Part shown: in pieces, positions 1 through 12,559 of the stretch
Layout: each line of letters opens with the position of its first letter
Position numbering within the stretch: position 1 is the stretch's first letter
NCBI GenBank assembly: GCA_920105625.2
Contig: OV050030.1
Span: 216,860,325 to 216,924,324 of the forward strand
Direction of reading: 5' to 3'
Length of the DNA stretch: 64,000 bases
From: Clusia tigrina
Lineage: Eukaryota; Arthropoda; Insecta; Diptera; Clusiidae
Position numbers and translations under genes: made by a program
The notes under the pieces: model-generated
The model's database searches: none
Told to the model about the DNA's origin: nothing
What the model saw: only the letters and a program-made list of their open reading frames with translations

Positions 1-3000
1 AATAAAATTTTGAATTTTTGTGACAATAAAGTACCCGAGCCTCTTGTCAATTTAAGCTATCGCTCATAGCTATTATACACTTGAGTCCCAAATCAAAGAC
101 TGATAATACTTCAAATGGCCCTAACATCTATGCGGTGCGTCCTACGCCAATCAAAGTTGGCAACAATTAAATGCTTGTAACTTTTTATTGGAGCGTCACA
201 ATATCTTGAAATTTTGTGAAAATAAATTACTCGAGCCTCTCGTCAATTTAAGCTATCACTAATTGCTATGCTACCCTTGAGTCACAAATCAAACACTGAT
301 AAAACTTCAAATTGCCCTAACTTCTATACGGTGCTTCCTACACCTGTCAAACTTTTCAACATTCAAATGCTTGTAACTTCTTACTGGAGAGTCATAAAAT
401 CTTGAAATTTTTCTGACAATAAAGTACTCGAGCCACTTGTAAATTTAAGCTGTCGCTCATAGCTATGCTACCCTTGAGTCCGAAATCAACCACTGCTAAA
501 ACTTCAAATGGCCCTAAACTTCAAATATCCAAGTTTGCAACAATCAAATGCTTGTAACTTTTTACTGGAGCGTCATAAAATCTTCAAATTTTGTGACCCT
601 AAAGTACTCGAGCCTCTTATCAATTTAAGCTATCGCTCATAGCTATGCTACCCTTGAGTACCAAATCAAACACTGCTAAACTTCCAATGGCCCTAACTTC
701 TATACGGTGCGTCCTATACCTATCCAAGTTTGCAACAATCAAATGCTTGTAACTTTTTACTGGAGCGTCATAAAATCTTGAAATTATGTGACCATAAAGT
801 ACTCGAGTCTCATATCAATTTAAGATATCGCTCATAGCTATGCTACCCTTGAGTCCCAAATCAAACACTGACAAAACTTCAAATGGCCCTAACTTCTATA
901 CGGTGCTTCCTACACCTATCAAAGTTTGCAACAATCAAATGCTTGTAACTTTTTACTGGAGCGTCATAAAAACTTGAAATTTTGTGACAATAAAGTACTC
1001 GAGACTCATCAATTTAAGCTATCGCTCATAGCTATGCTACCCTTGAGTCCCAAATCAAACACTGATAAAACTTCAAATGGCCCTAACTTTTATACGGTGC
1101 GTCCTATACCTATCAAAGTTTGTAACTAGCAAATGCTTGTACCTTTTTACTGAAGCTTAATAAAATCTTGAATTTTTGTGACAATAAAGTACTCGAGCCT
1201 CTTGTCAATTTAAGCTATCGCTCATAGCTATTATACCCTTGAGTCCCAAATCAAAGACTGATAGTACTTCAAATGGCCCTAACTTCTATGCGGTGCGGCC
1301 TATACCTATCAAAGTTTGCAACAATCAAATGCTTGTAACTTTTTACTGGAGCGTCATAAAATCTTGAAATTTTGTAACAATAAAGTACTCGAGCCTCTTG
1401 TCAATTTAAGCTGTCGCTCATAGCTATGCTACCCTTGAGTCCCAAATCAAACACTGATAAAACTTTAAATTCCCCTAACTTCTATACGGTGCGTCCTACA
1501 CCTATCAAACTTTTCAACATTCAAATGCTTGTAACTTCTTACTGGAGAATCATAAAATCTTGAAATTTTGTGACAATTAAGTACTCGAGCCTCTTGTAAA
1601 TTTAAGCTATCGCGCATAGCTATGCTACCCTTGAGTCCCAAATCAAACACTGACAAAACTTCAAATGGCCCTAACTTCTATACGGTGCGCCTTATACCTA
1701 TCCAAGTTTGCAACAATCAAATGCTTGTAACTTTTTACTGGAGCGTCATAAAATCTTGAAATTTTGTGACAATAAAGTACTCGAGCCTCATCAATTTCAG
1801 CTATCGCTCATAGCTATGCTACCCTTGAGTCCCAAATAAACAACTGATAAAACTTCAAATGGCCCTAACTTCTATACGGTGCGTCCTACACCTATCAAAG
1901 TTTGCAACAATCAAATGCTTGTAACTTTTTACTGGAGCGTCATAAAACCTTGAAATCTGGTGACAATAAAGTACTCGAGCCTCATCAATTTAAGCTATCG
2001 CTCATAGTTATCCTGCCCTTGAGTCCCAAATCAACCACTGCTAAAACTTCAAATGGCCCTAACTTTTATACGGTGCGTCCTATACCTATCCAAGTTTGCA
2101 ACAATCAAATGCTTGTAACTTTTTACTGGAGCTTAATAAAATTTTGAATTTTTGTGACAATAAAGTACCCGAGCCTCTTGTCAATTTAAGCTATCGCTCA
2201 TAGCTATTATACACTTGAGTCCCAAATCAAAGACTGATAATACTTCAAATGGCCCTAACATCTATGCGGTGCGTCCTACGCCAATCAAAGTTGGCAACAA
2301 TTAAATGCTTGTAACTTTTTATTGGAGCGTCACAATATCTTGAAATTTTGTGAAAATAAATTACTCGAGCCTCTCGTCAATTTAAGCTATCACTAATTGC
2401 TATGCTACCCTTGAGTCACAAATCAAACACTGATAAAACTTCAAATTGCCCTAACTTCTATACGGTGCTTCCTACACCTGTCAAACTTTTCAACATTCAA
2501 ATGCTTGTAACTTCTTACTGGAGAGTCATAAAATCTTGAAATTTTTCTGACAATAAAGTACTCGAGCCACTTGTAAATTTAAGCTGTCGCTCATAGCTAT
2601 GCTACCCTTGAGTCCGAAATCAACCACTGCTAAAACTTCAAATGGCCCTAAACTTCAAATATCCAAGTTTGCAACAATCAAATGCTTGTAACTTTTTACT
2701 GGAGCGTCATAAAATCTTCAAATTTTGTGACCCTAAAGTACTCGAGCCTCTTATCAATTTAAGCTATCGCTCATAGCTATGCTACCCTTGAGTACCAAAT
2801 CAAACACTGCTAAACTTCCAATGGCCCTAACTTCTATACGGTGCGTCCTATACCTATCCAAGTTTGCAACAATCAAATGCTTGTAACTTTTTACTGGAGC
2901 GTCATAAAATCTTGAAATTATGTGACCATAAAGTACTCGAGTCTCATATCAATTTAAGATATCGCTCATAGCTATGCTACCCTTGAGTCCCAAATCAAAC

Positions 3001-4082
3001 ACTGACAAAGCTTGAAATGGCCCTAACTTCTATACGGTGCTTCCTACACCTATCAAAGTTTGCAACAATCAAATGCTTGTAACTTTTTACTGGAGCGTCA
3101 TAAAAACTTGAAATTTGGTGACAATAAAGTACTCGAGACTCATCAATTTAAGCTATCGCTCATAGCTATGCTACCCTTGAGTCCCAAATCAAACACTGAT
3201 AAAACTTCAAATGGCCCTAACTTTTATACGGTGCGTCCTATACCTATCAAAGTTTGTAACTAGCAAATGCTTGTACCTTTTTACTGAAGCTTAATAAAAT
3301 CTTGAATTTTTGTGACAATAAAGTACTCGAGCCTCTTGTCAATTTAAGCTATCGCTCATAGCTATTATACCCTTGAGTCCCAAATCAAAGACTGATAGTA
3401 CTTCAAATGGCCCTAACTTCTATGCGGTGCGGCCTATACCTATCAAAGTTTGCAACAATCAAATGCTTGTAACTTTTTACTGGAGCGTCATAAAATCTTG
3501 AAATTTTGTAACAATAAAGTACTCGAGCCTCTTGTCAATTTAAGCTGTCGCTCATAGCTATGCTACCCTTGAGTCCCAAATCAAACACTGATAAAACTTT
3601 AAATTCCCCTAACTTCTATACGGTGCGTCCTACACCTATCAAACTTTTCAACATTCAAATGCTTGTAACTTCTTACTGGAGAATCATAAAATCTTGAAAT
3701 TTTGTGACAATTAAGTACTCGAGCCTCTTGTAAATTTAAGCTATCGCGCATAGCTATGCTACCCTTGAGTCCCAAATCAAACACTGACAAAACTTCAAAT
3801 GGCTCTAACTTCTATACGGTGCGTCCTACACCTGTCAAAGTTTGCAACAATCAAATGCTTGTAACTTTTTACTGGAGCGTCATAAAGCTTGAAATTTGGT
3901 GACAATAAAGTACTCGAGCCTCATCAATTTAAGCTATCGCTCATAGTTATGCTGCCCTTGAGTCCCAAATCAACCACTGCTAAAACTTCAAATGGCCCTA
4001 ACTTTTATACGGTGCGTCCTATACCTATCCAAGTTTGCAACAATCAAATGCTTGTAACTTTTTACTGGAGCTTAATAAAATT
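1..4082. repeat. Satellite HOR: 11-monomer unit duplicated, period 2134 bp
   Basis: Position 1 onward reappears at 2135 with almost no change, and the match holds to about 4082, where the phase shifts. Both copies share private lesions, notably the short 180-bp monomer with TAAACTTCAAATATCC (about 510 and 2645) and the TCTCATATC monomer. The second copy differs by isolated substitutions such as AAAGCTTGAAATGG near 3007, which reads AAAACTTCAAATGG near 873. An older, more diverged relative without the 15-bp deletion follows at about 5245-6060 (offset 3110 from 2135). Confidence 0.9.
1017..1036. other. Monomer dyad: palindrome CATAGCTATG with flanking inverted repeat
   Basis: One representative site is given. 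AGCTAT at 1017-1022 and ATAGCT at 1028-1033 form a 6-bp inverted repeat around CGCTC. The overlapping CATAGCTATG at 1027-1036 is a perfect 10-bp palindrome. The same arrangement is present in most monomers of both blocks. It is lost in the CATTGCTATG subfamily and in monomers reading CTCTTAGC or CATAGCAATG. Short dyads are reported as a feature of several centromeric satellites; a role here is inferred only. Confidence 0.8.
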
Positions 4083-5253
4083 TTGAAATTATGTGACCAT
4101 AAAGTACTCGAGTCTCATATCAATTTAAGATATCGCTCATAGCTATGCTACCCTTGAGTCCCAAATCAAACACTGACAAAGCTTGAAATGGCCCTAACTT
4201 CTATACGGTGCTTCCTACACCTATCAAAGTTTGCAACAATCAAATGCTTGTAACTTTTTACTGGAGCGTCATAAAAACTTGAAATTTGGTGACAATAAAG
4301 TACTCGAGACTCATCAATTTAAGCTATCGCTCATAGCTATGCTACCCTTGAGTCCCAAATCAAACACTGATAAAACTTCAAATGGCCCTAACTTTTATAC
4401 GGTGCGTCCTATACCTATCAAAGTTTGTAACTAGCAAATGCTTGTACCTTTTTACTGAAGCTTAATAAAATCTTGAATTTTTGTGACAATAAAGTACTCG
4501 AGCCTCTTGTCAATTTAAGCTATCGCTCATAGCTATTATACCCTTGAGTCCCAAATCAAAGACTGATAGTACTTCAAATGGCCCTAACTTCTATGCGGTG
4601 CGGCCTATACCTATCAAAGTTTGCAACAATCAAATGCTTGTAACTTTTTACTGGAGCGTCATAAAATCTTGAAATTTTGTAACAATAAAGTACTCGAGCC
4701 TCTTGTCAATTTAAGCTGTCGCTCATAGCTATGCTACCCTTGAGTCCCAAATCAAACACTGATAAAACTTTAAATTCCCCTAACTTCTATACGGTGCGTC
4801 CTACACCTATCAAACTTTTCAACATTCAAATGCTTGTAACTTCTTACTGGAGAATCATAAAATCTTGAAATTTTGTGACAATTAAGTACTCGAGCCTCTT
4901 GTAAATTTAAGCTATCGCGCATAGCTATGCTACCCTTGAGTCCCAAATCAATCACTGACAAAACTTCAAATGGCTCTAACTTCTATACGGTGCGTCCTAC
5001 ACCTGTCAAAGTTTGCAACAATCAAATGCTTGTAACTTTTTACTGGAGCGTCATAAAGCTTGAAATTTGGTGACAATAAAGTACTCGAGCCTCATCAATT
5101 TAAGCTATCGCTCATAGTTATGCTGCCCTTGAGTCCCAAATCAACCACTGCTAAAACTTCAAATGGCCCTAACTTTTATACGGTGCGTCCTATACCTATC
5201 CAAGTTTGCAACAATCAAATGCTTGTAACTTTTTACTGGAGCTTAATAAAATT
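2912..5253. repeat. Satellite HOR: 6-monomer unit duplicated, period 1171 bp
   Basis: The segment 2912-4082 is repeated at 4083-5253. Shared marks are the CATAAAGTACTCGAGTCTC monomer, the GTAACTAGCAAATGC variant (3255 and 4426) and the CTATCGCGCATAGC variant. The junction at 4083 lies in the stretch TTTTGAAATTATG, where a monomer starting CTTAATAAAATTTTGAA changes into another haplotype, as expected for unequal exchange between monomers in the same phase. Confidence 0.88.
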
Positions 5254-6489
5254 TTGAATTTTTGTGACAATAAAGTACCCGAGCCTCTTGTCAATTTAAG
5301 TTACCGCTCATAGCTATTATACACTTGAGTCCCAAATCAAAAATTTATAATACTTCAAATGGCCCTAACATCTATGCGGTGCGTCCTACGCCAATCAAAG
5401 TTGGCAACAATCAAATGCTTGTAACTTTTTATTGGAGCGTCACAATATCTTGAAATTTTGTGAAAATAAATTACTCGAGCCTCTCGTCAATTTAAGCTAT
5501 CATTAATAGCTATGCTACCCTTGAGTCACAAATCAAACACTGATAAAACTTCAAATTGCCCTAACTTCTATACGGTGCTTCCTACACCTGTCAAACTTTT
5601 CAATATTCAAATGCTTGTAACTTCTTACTGGAGAGTCATAAAATCTTGAAATTTTGTGACAATTAAGTACTCGAGCCACTTGTAAATTTAAGCTGTCGCT
5701 CATAGCTATGCTACCCTTGAGTCCGAAATCAACCACTGCTAAAACTTCAAATGGCCCTAACTTCTATATTTTGCGTCCTATACCTATCCAAGTTTGCAAC
5801 AATCAAATGCTTGTAACTTTTTACTGGAGCGTCATAAAATCTTCAAATTTTGTGACCCTAAAGTACTCGAGCCTCTTATCAATTTAAGCTATCGCTCATA
5901 GCTATGCTACCCTTGAGTACCAAATCAAACACTGCTAAACTTCAAATGGCCCTAACTTCTATACGGTGCGTCCTATACCTATCCAAGTTTGCAACAATCA
6001 AATGCTTGTAACTTTTTACTGGAGCGTCATAAAATCTTGAAATTATGTGACCATAAAGTACTCGAGTCTCATATCAATTTAAGCTATCGCTCATAGCTAT
6101 GCTACCCTTGAGTCCCAAATCAAAACCTGACAAAACTTGAAATGGCCCTAACTTCTATATGGTGCGTCCTACACCTATCAAAGCTTGCAACAATCAAATG
6201 TTTGTAACTTTTTACTGGAGCGTCATAAAACCTTGAAATTTGGTGACAATAAAGTACTCGAGACTCATCAATTTAAGCTATCGCTCATATCTATGCTACC
6301 CTTGAGTCCCAAATAAAACACTGATAAAACTTCAAATGGCCCTAACTTCTATACGGTCCGTCCTATACCTATCAAAGTTTGTAACAAGCAACTTCTATGC
6401 GGTGCGTCCTATGCCTATCAAAGTTGGCAAACAATCAAATGCTTGTAACTTCTTACTGGAGAGTCATAAAATCTTGAAATTCTGTGACA

Positions 6490-8815
6490 ATAAAGTACTC
6501 GAGCCTCTTGTAAATTTAAGTTAACGCTCATAGCTATGCTACCCTTTTGTCCCAAATCATCCACTGCTAAAACTTCAAATGGCCCTAACTGTTCTACGGT
6601 GTGTCCTATACCTATCAAACTTTTCAACATTCAAATGCTTGTAACTTCTTACTGGAGCGTCATAAAATCTTGAAATTTTGTGACAATAAAGTACTCGAGC
6701 TTCTTGTAAATTTAAGCTATCGCTCATAGCAATGCTACCCTTTAGTCCCAAATCAACCACTGCTAAAACTTCAAATGGCCCTAACTTCTATACGGTGCGT
6801 CCTATATCTATCCAAGTTTGCAACAATCGAATGCTTCTAACTTTTTACTGGAGCGTCATAAAATCTTGAAATTTCGTGACCATAAAGTACTCGAGCCTCT
6901 TATCAATTTAAGCTATCGCTCATAGCTATGCTACCCTTGAGTCCCAAATCAAACACTGACAAAACTTCAAATGGCCCTAACTTCTATAAGGTGTGTCCTA
7001 CACCTATCAAATTTTGCAAATCAAATGCTTGTAACTTTTTACTGGAGCATCATAAAACCTTGAAATTTGGTGACAATAAAGTACTCGAGCCTCTTATCAA
7101 TTTAAGCTATCGCTCTTAGCTATGCTACCCTTGAGTCCCAAATCAACCACTGCTAAAACTTCAAGTGGTCCTAACTTCTATACGGTGCGTCCTATACCTA
7201 TCCAACAATCAAATGCTTGTAACTTTTTACTGGTGCTTAATAAAATCTGGAATTTTTGGGACAATAAAGTACTCGAGCCTCTTATCAATTTAAGCTATCG
7301 CTCTTAGCTATGCTACCCTTGAGTCCCAAATCAAACACTGATAAACTTTAAATGGCCCTAACTTCTATACGGTGCGTCCTACACCTATCAAAGTTTGCAA
7401 CAATCAAATGCTTGTAACTTTTTACTGGAGCGTCATAAAACTTGAAATTTGGTGACAATAAAGTACTCGAGCCTCATCAATTTAAGCTATCGCTCATAGC
7501 TATGCTACCCTTGAGTCCCAAATCAACCACTGTTAAAACTTCAAGTGGTCCTAACTTCTATGCGGTGCGTCCTATACCTATCCAAGTTTGCAACAATCAA
7601 ATGCTTGTAACTTTTTACTGGTGCTTAATAAAATCTTGAATTTTTGGGACAATAAAGTACTCGAGCCTCTTGTAAATTTAAGTTAACGCTCATAGCTATG
7701 CTACCCTTTTGTCCCAAATCATCCACTGCTAAAACTTCAAATCGCCCTAACTGTTCTACGGTGTGTCCTATACCTATCAAACTTTTCAACATTCAAATGC
7801 TTGTAACTTCTTACTGGAGCGTCATAAAATCTTGAAATTTTGTGACAATAAAGTACTCGAGCTTCTTGTAAATTTAAGCTATCGCTCATAGCAATGCTAC
7901 CCTTTAGTCCCAAATCAACCACTGCTAAAACTTCAAATGGCCCTAACTTCTATACGGTGCGTCCTATATCTATCCAAGTTTGCAACAATCGAATGCTTCT
8001 AACTTTTTACTGGAGCGTCATAAAATCTTGAAATTTCGTGACCATAAAGTACTCGAGCCTCTTATCAATTTAAGCTATCGCTCATAGCTATGCTACCCTT
8101 GAGTCCCAAATCAAACACTGACAAAACTTCAAATGGCCCTAACTTCTATAAGGTGTGTCCTACACCTATCAAATTTTGCAAATCAAATGCTTGTAACTTT
8201 TTACTGGAGCATCATAAAACCTTGAAATTTGGTGACAATAAAGTACTCGAGCCTCTTATCAATTTAAGCTATCGCTCTTAGCTATGCTACCCTTGAGTCC
8301 CAAATCAACCACTGCTAAAACTTCAAGTGGTCCTAACTTCTATACGGTGCGTCCTATACCTATCCAACAATCAAATGCTTGTAACTTTTTACTGGTGCTT
8401 AATAAAATCTGGAATTTTTGGGACAATAAAGTACTCGAGCCTCTTATCAATTTAAGCTATCGCTCTTAGCTATGCTACCCTTGAGTCCCAAATCAAACAC
8501 TGATAAACTTTAAATGGCCCTAACTTCTATACGGTGCGTCCTACACCTATCAAAGTTTGCAACAATCAAATGCTTGTAACTTTTTACTGGAGCGTCATAA
8601 AACTTGAAATTTGGTGACAATAAAGTACTCGAGCCTCATCAATTTAAGCTATCGCTCATAGCTATGCTACCCTTGAGTCCCAAATCAACCACTGTTAAAA
8701 CTTCAAGTGGTCCTAACTTCTATGCGGTGCGTCCTATACCTATCCAAGTTTGCAACAATCAAATGCTTGTAACTTTTTACTGGTGCTTAATAAAATCTTG
8801 AATTTTTGGGACAAT
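6490..8815. repeat. Satellite HOR: 6-monomer unit duplicated, period 1162 bp
   Basis: Copies at about 6490-7652 and 7653-8815 agree at rare variants: CCTTTTGTCCCAAATCATCC, CTATATCTATCC, CAACAATCGAATGCTTC, TATAAGGTGTGTCC, the short CTATCCAACAATC monomer and TGGTGCTTAATAAAATCTGG. Differences are very few (for example AAATCGCCC near 7741 against AAATGGCCC near 6579). A further two-monomer extension follows from about 8816. The exact ends are uncertain by tens of bases. Confidence 0.87.
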
Positions 8816-11800
8816 AAAGTACTCGAGCCTCTTATCAATTTAAGCTATCGCTCTTAGCTATGCTACCCTTGAGTCCCAAATCAAACACTGATAAACTTCA
8901 AATGGCCCTAACTTCTATACGGTGCGTCCTACACCTATCAAAGTTTGCAACAATCAAATGCTTGTAACTTTTTACTGGAGCGTCATAAAACTTGAAATTT
9001 GGTGACAATAAAGTACTCGAGCCTCATCAATTTAAGCTATCGCTCATAGCTATGCTACCCTTGAGTCCCAAATCAAACACTGATAAAACTTCAAATGGCC
9101 CTAACATTTATGCGGTGCGTCCTATACCTATCAAAGTTTGTAACAAGCAAATGCTTGTACCTTTTTACTGGAGCTTAATAAAATCTTGAATTTTTGTGAC
9201 AATAATGTACTCGAGCCTCTTGTCAATTTAAGCTATCGCTCATAGCTATTATACCCTTGAGTCCCAAATCAAAGACTGATAATACTTCAAATGGCCCTAA
9301 CTTCTATGCGGTGCGTCCTATGCCTATCAAAGTTGGCAACAATCAAATGCTTGTAACTTTTTATTGGAGCATCACAATACCTTGAAATTTTGTGACAATA
9401 AATTACTCGAGCCTCTCGTCAATTTAAGCTATCACTAATAGCTATCATCATATCGATTTAAGCTATCGCTCATAGCTATGCTACCCTTGAGTCCCAAATC
9501 TAACACTGACAAAACTTGAAATGGCCCTAACTTCTATACGGTGCGTCCTACACCTATCAAAGTTTGCAACCATCAAATGCTTGTAACTCTTTACTGGAGC
9601 GTCATAAAACCTTGAAATTTGGTGACAATAAAGTACTCGCGACTCATCAATTTAAGCTATCGCTCATAGCTATGCTACCCTTGAGTCCCAACTCAAACAC
9701 TGATAAAACTTCAAATGGCCCTAACTTTTATACGGTGCGTCCTATACCTATTAAAGTTTGTAACAAGCAAATGCTTGTACCTTTTTACTGGAGCTTAATA
9801 AAATCTTGAATTTTTGTGACAATAAAGTACTCGAGCCTCTTGTCAATTTAAGCTATCGCTCATAGCTATTATACCCTTGAGTCCCAAATCAAAGACTGAT
9901 AATACTTCAAATGGCCCTAACTTCTATGCGGTGCGTCCTATGCCTATCAAAGTTGGCAACAATCAAATGCTTGTAACTTCTTACTGGAGAGTCATAAAAT
10001 CTTTAAATTCTGTGACAATAAAGTACTGGAGCCTCTTGAAAATTTAAGCTAACGCTCATAGCTATGCTACCCATGAGTCCCAAATCATCCACTGCTAAAA
10101 TTTCAAATGGCCCTAACTTTTATACGGTGTGTCCTATACCTATCAAACTTTTCAACATTCAAATGCTTGTAACTTCTTACTGAAGAGTCATAAAATCTTG
10201 AAATTTTGTGACAATAAAGTACTCGAGCTTCTTGTAAATTTAAGCTATCGCTCATAGCAATGCTACCCTTGAGTCCCAAATCAACCACTGCTAAAACTTC
10301 AAATGGCCCTAACTTCTATACGGTGCGTCCTATACCTATCCAAGTTTGCAACAATCAAATGCTTCTAACTTTTTACAGGAGCGTCATAAAATCTTGAAAT
10401 TTTGTGACCATAAAGTACTGGAGCCTCTTATCAATTTAAACTATCGCTCATAGCTATGCTACCCTTGAGTCGCAAATCAAACACTGACAAAACTTCAAAT
10501 GGCCCTAACTTCTATAAGGTGCGTCCTACACCTATCAAAGTTTGCAACAATCAAATGCTTGTAAATTTTTACTGGAGCGTCATAAAACCCTGAAATTTGG
10601 TGACAATAAAGTACTCGAGCCTCTTATCAATTTAAGCTATCGCTCTTAGCTATGCTACCCTTGAGTGCCAAATCAACCACTGCTAAAACTTCAAATGGCC
10701 CTAACTTTTATACGGTGCGTCCTATACCTATCAAAGTTTGTAACTAGCAAATGCTTGTACCTTTTTACTGAAGCTTAATAAAATCTTGAATTTTTGTGAC
10801 AATAAAGTACTCGAGCCTCTTGTCAATTTAAGCTTTCGCTCATAGCTATTATACCCTTGAGTCCCAAATCAAAGACTGATAGTACTTCAAATGGCCCTAA
10901 CTTCTATGCAGTGCGTCCTATGCCTATCAAAGTTGGCAACAATCAAATGCTTGTAACTTATTACTGGAGCGTCATAAAGCTTGAAATTTGGTGACAATAA
11001 AGTACTCGAGCCTCATCAATTTAAGTTATCGCTCATAGCTATGCTGCCCTTGAGTCCCAAATCAACCACTGCTAAAACTTCAAATGGCCCTAACTTCTAT
11101 ACGGTGCGTCCTACACCTATCAAAGTTTGCAACAATCAAATGCTTGTAACTTTTTACTGGAACGTCATAAAATCTTGAAATTTTGTTACAATAAAGTACT
11201 CGAGCCTCTTGTCAATTTAAACTGTCGCTCATAGCTATGCTACCCTTGAGTCCCAAATCAAACACTGGTAAAATTTCAAATGGTCCTAACTTCTATACGG
11301 TGCGTCCTATACCTATCAAAGTTTGCAACAATCAAATGCTTGTAACTTTTTACTGGAGCGTCATAAAATCTTGAAATTTTGTCACAATAAAGTACTCGAG
11401 CCTCTTGTCAATTTAAGCTATCACTCATAGCTATGCTACCCTTGAGTCCCAAATCAAACACTTTGAATTGATAAAACTTTAAATTCCCCTAACTTCTATA
11501 TGGTGCGTCCTATACCTATCAAAGTTGGTAACAAGCAAATGCTTGTACCTTTTTACTGAAGCTTAATAAAATCTTGAATTTTTGTGACAATAAAGTACTC
11601 GAGCCTCTTGTCAATTTAAGCTATCGCTCATAGCTATTATACCCTTGAGTCCCAAATCAAAGACTGATAGTACTTCAAATGGCCCTAACTTCTATGCGGT
11701 GCGTCCTGTGAATATCAAAGTTGGCAACAATCAAATGCTTGTAACTTCTTACTGGAGAGTCATAAAATCTTGAAATTCTGTGACAATAAAGTACTCGAGC

Positions 11801-12559
11801 CTCTTGTAAATTTAAGTTAACGCTCATAGCTATGCTACCCTTGAGTCCCAAATCATCCACTGCTAAAACTTCAAATGGCCCTAACTGTTATACGGTGCGT
11901 CCTATACCTATCCAAGTTTGCAACAATCAAATGCTTGTAACTTTTTACTGGAGCTTAATAAAATCTTGAATTTTTGGGACAATAAAGTACTCGAGCCTCT
12001 TATCAATTTAAGCTATCGCTCTTAGCTATGCTACCCTTGAGTCCCAAATCAAACACTGATAAACTTCAAATGGCCCTAACTTCTATACGGTGCGTCCTAC
12101 ACCTATCAAAGTTTGCAACAATCAAATGCCTGTAACTTTTTACTGGAGCGTCATAAAGCTTGAAATTTGGTGACAATAAAGAACTCGAGCCTCATCAATT
12201 TAACCTATCGCTCATAGCTATGCTACCCTTGAGTCCCAAATCATCCACTGCTAAAATTTCAAATGGCCCTAACTTTTATACGGTGTGTCCTATACCTATC
12301 AAACTTTTCAACATTCAAATGCTTGTAATTTCTTACTGAAGAGTTATAAAATCTTGAAATTTTGTGACAATAAAGTACTCGAGCTTCTTGTAAATTTAAG
12401 CTATCGCTCATAGCAATGCTACCCTTGAGTCCCAAAACAACCACTGCTAAAACTTCAAATGGCCCTAACTTCTATACGGTGCGTCCTATACCTATCCAAG
12501 TTTGCAACAATCAAATGCTTGTAACTTCTTACTGGAGAGTCAAAAAAATCTTTAAATTT

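Noticed and set aside
926..1129. Recurring + strand open frames of 60-96 codons in the satellite
   Set aside because: Same explanation. Their apparent similarity is DNA repeat similarity, not a protein family.
1465..1656. Recurring - strand open frames of 61-66 codons in satellite monomers (for example 1465-1656, 6575-6760, 62273-62458)
   Set aside because: They recur because monomers are homologous and 195 is a multiple of three. The frames end at fixed monomer positions, and many monomers break them with stops or indels. No codon-like substitution pattern is visible.
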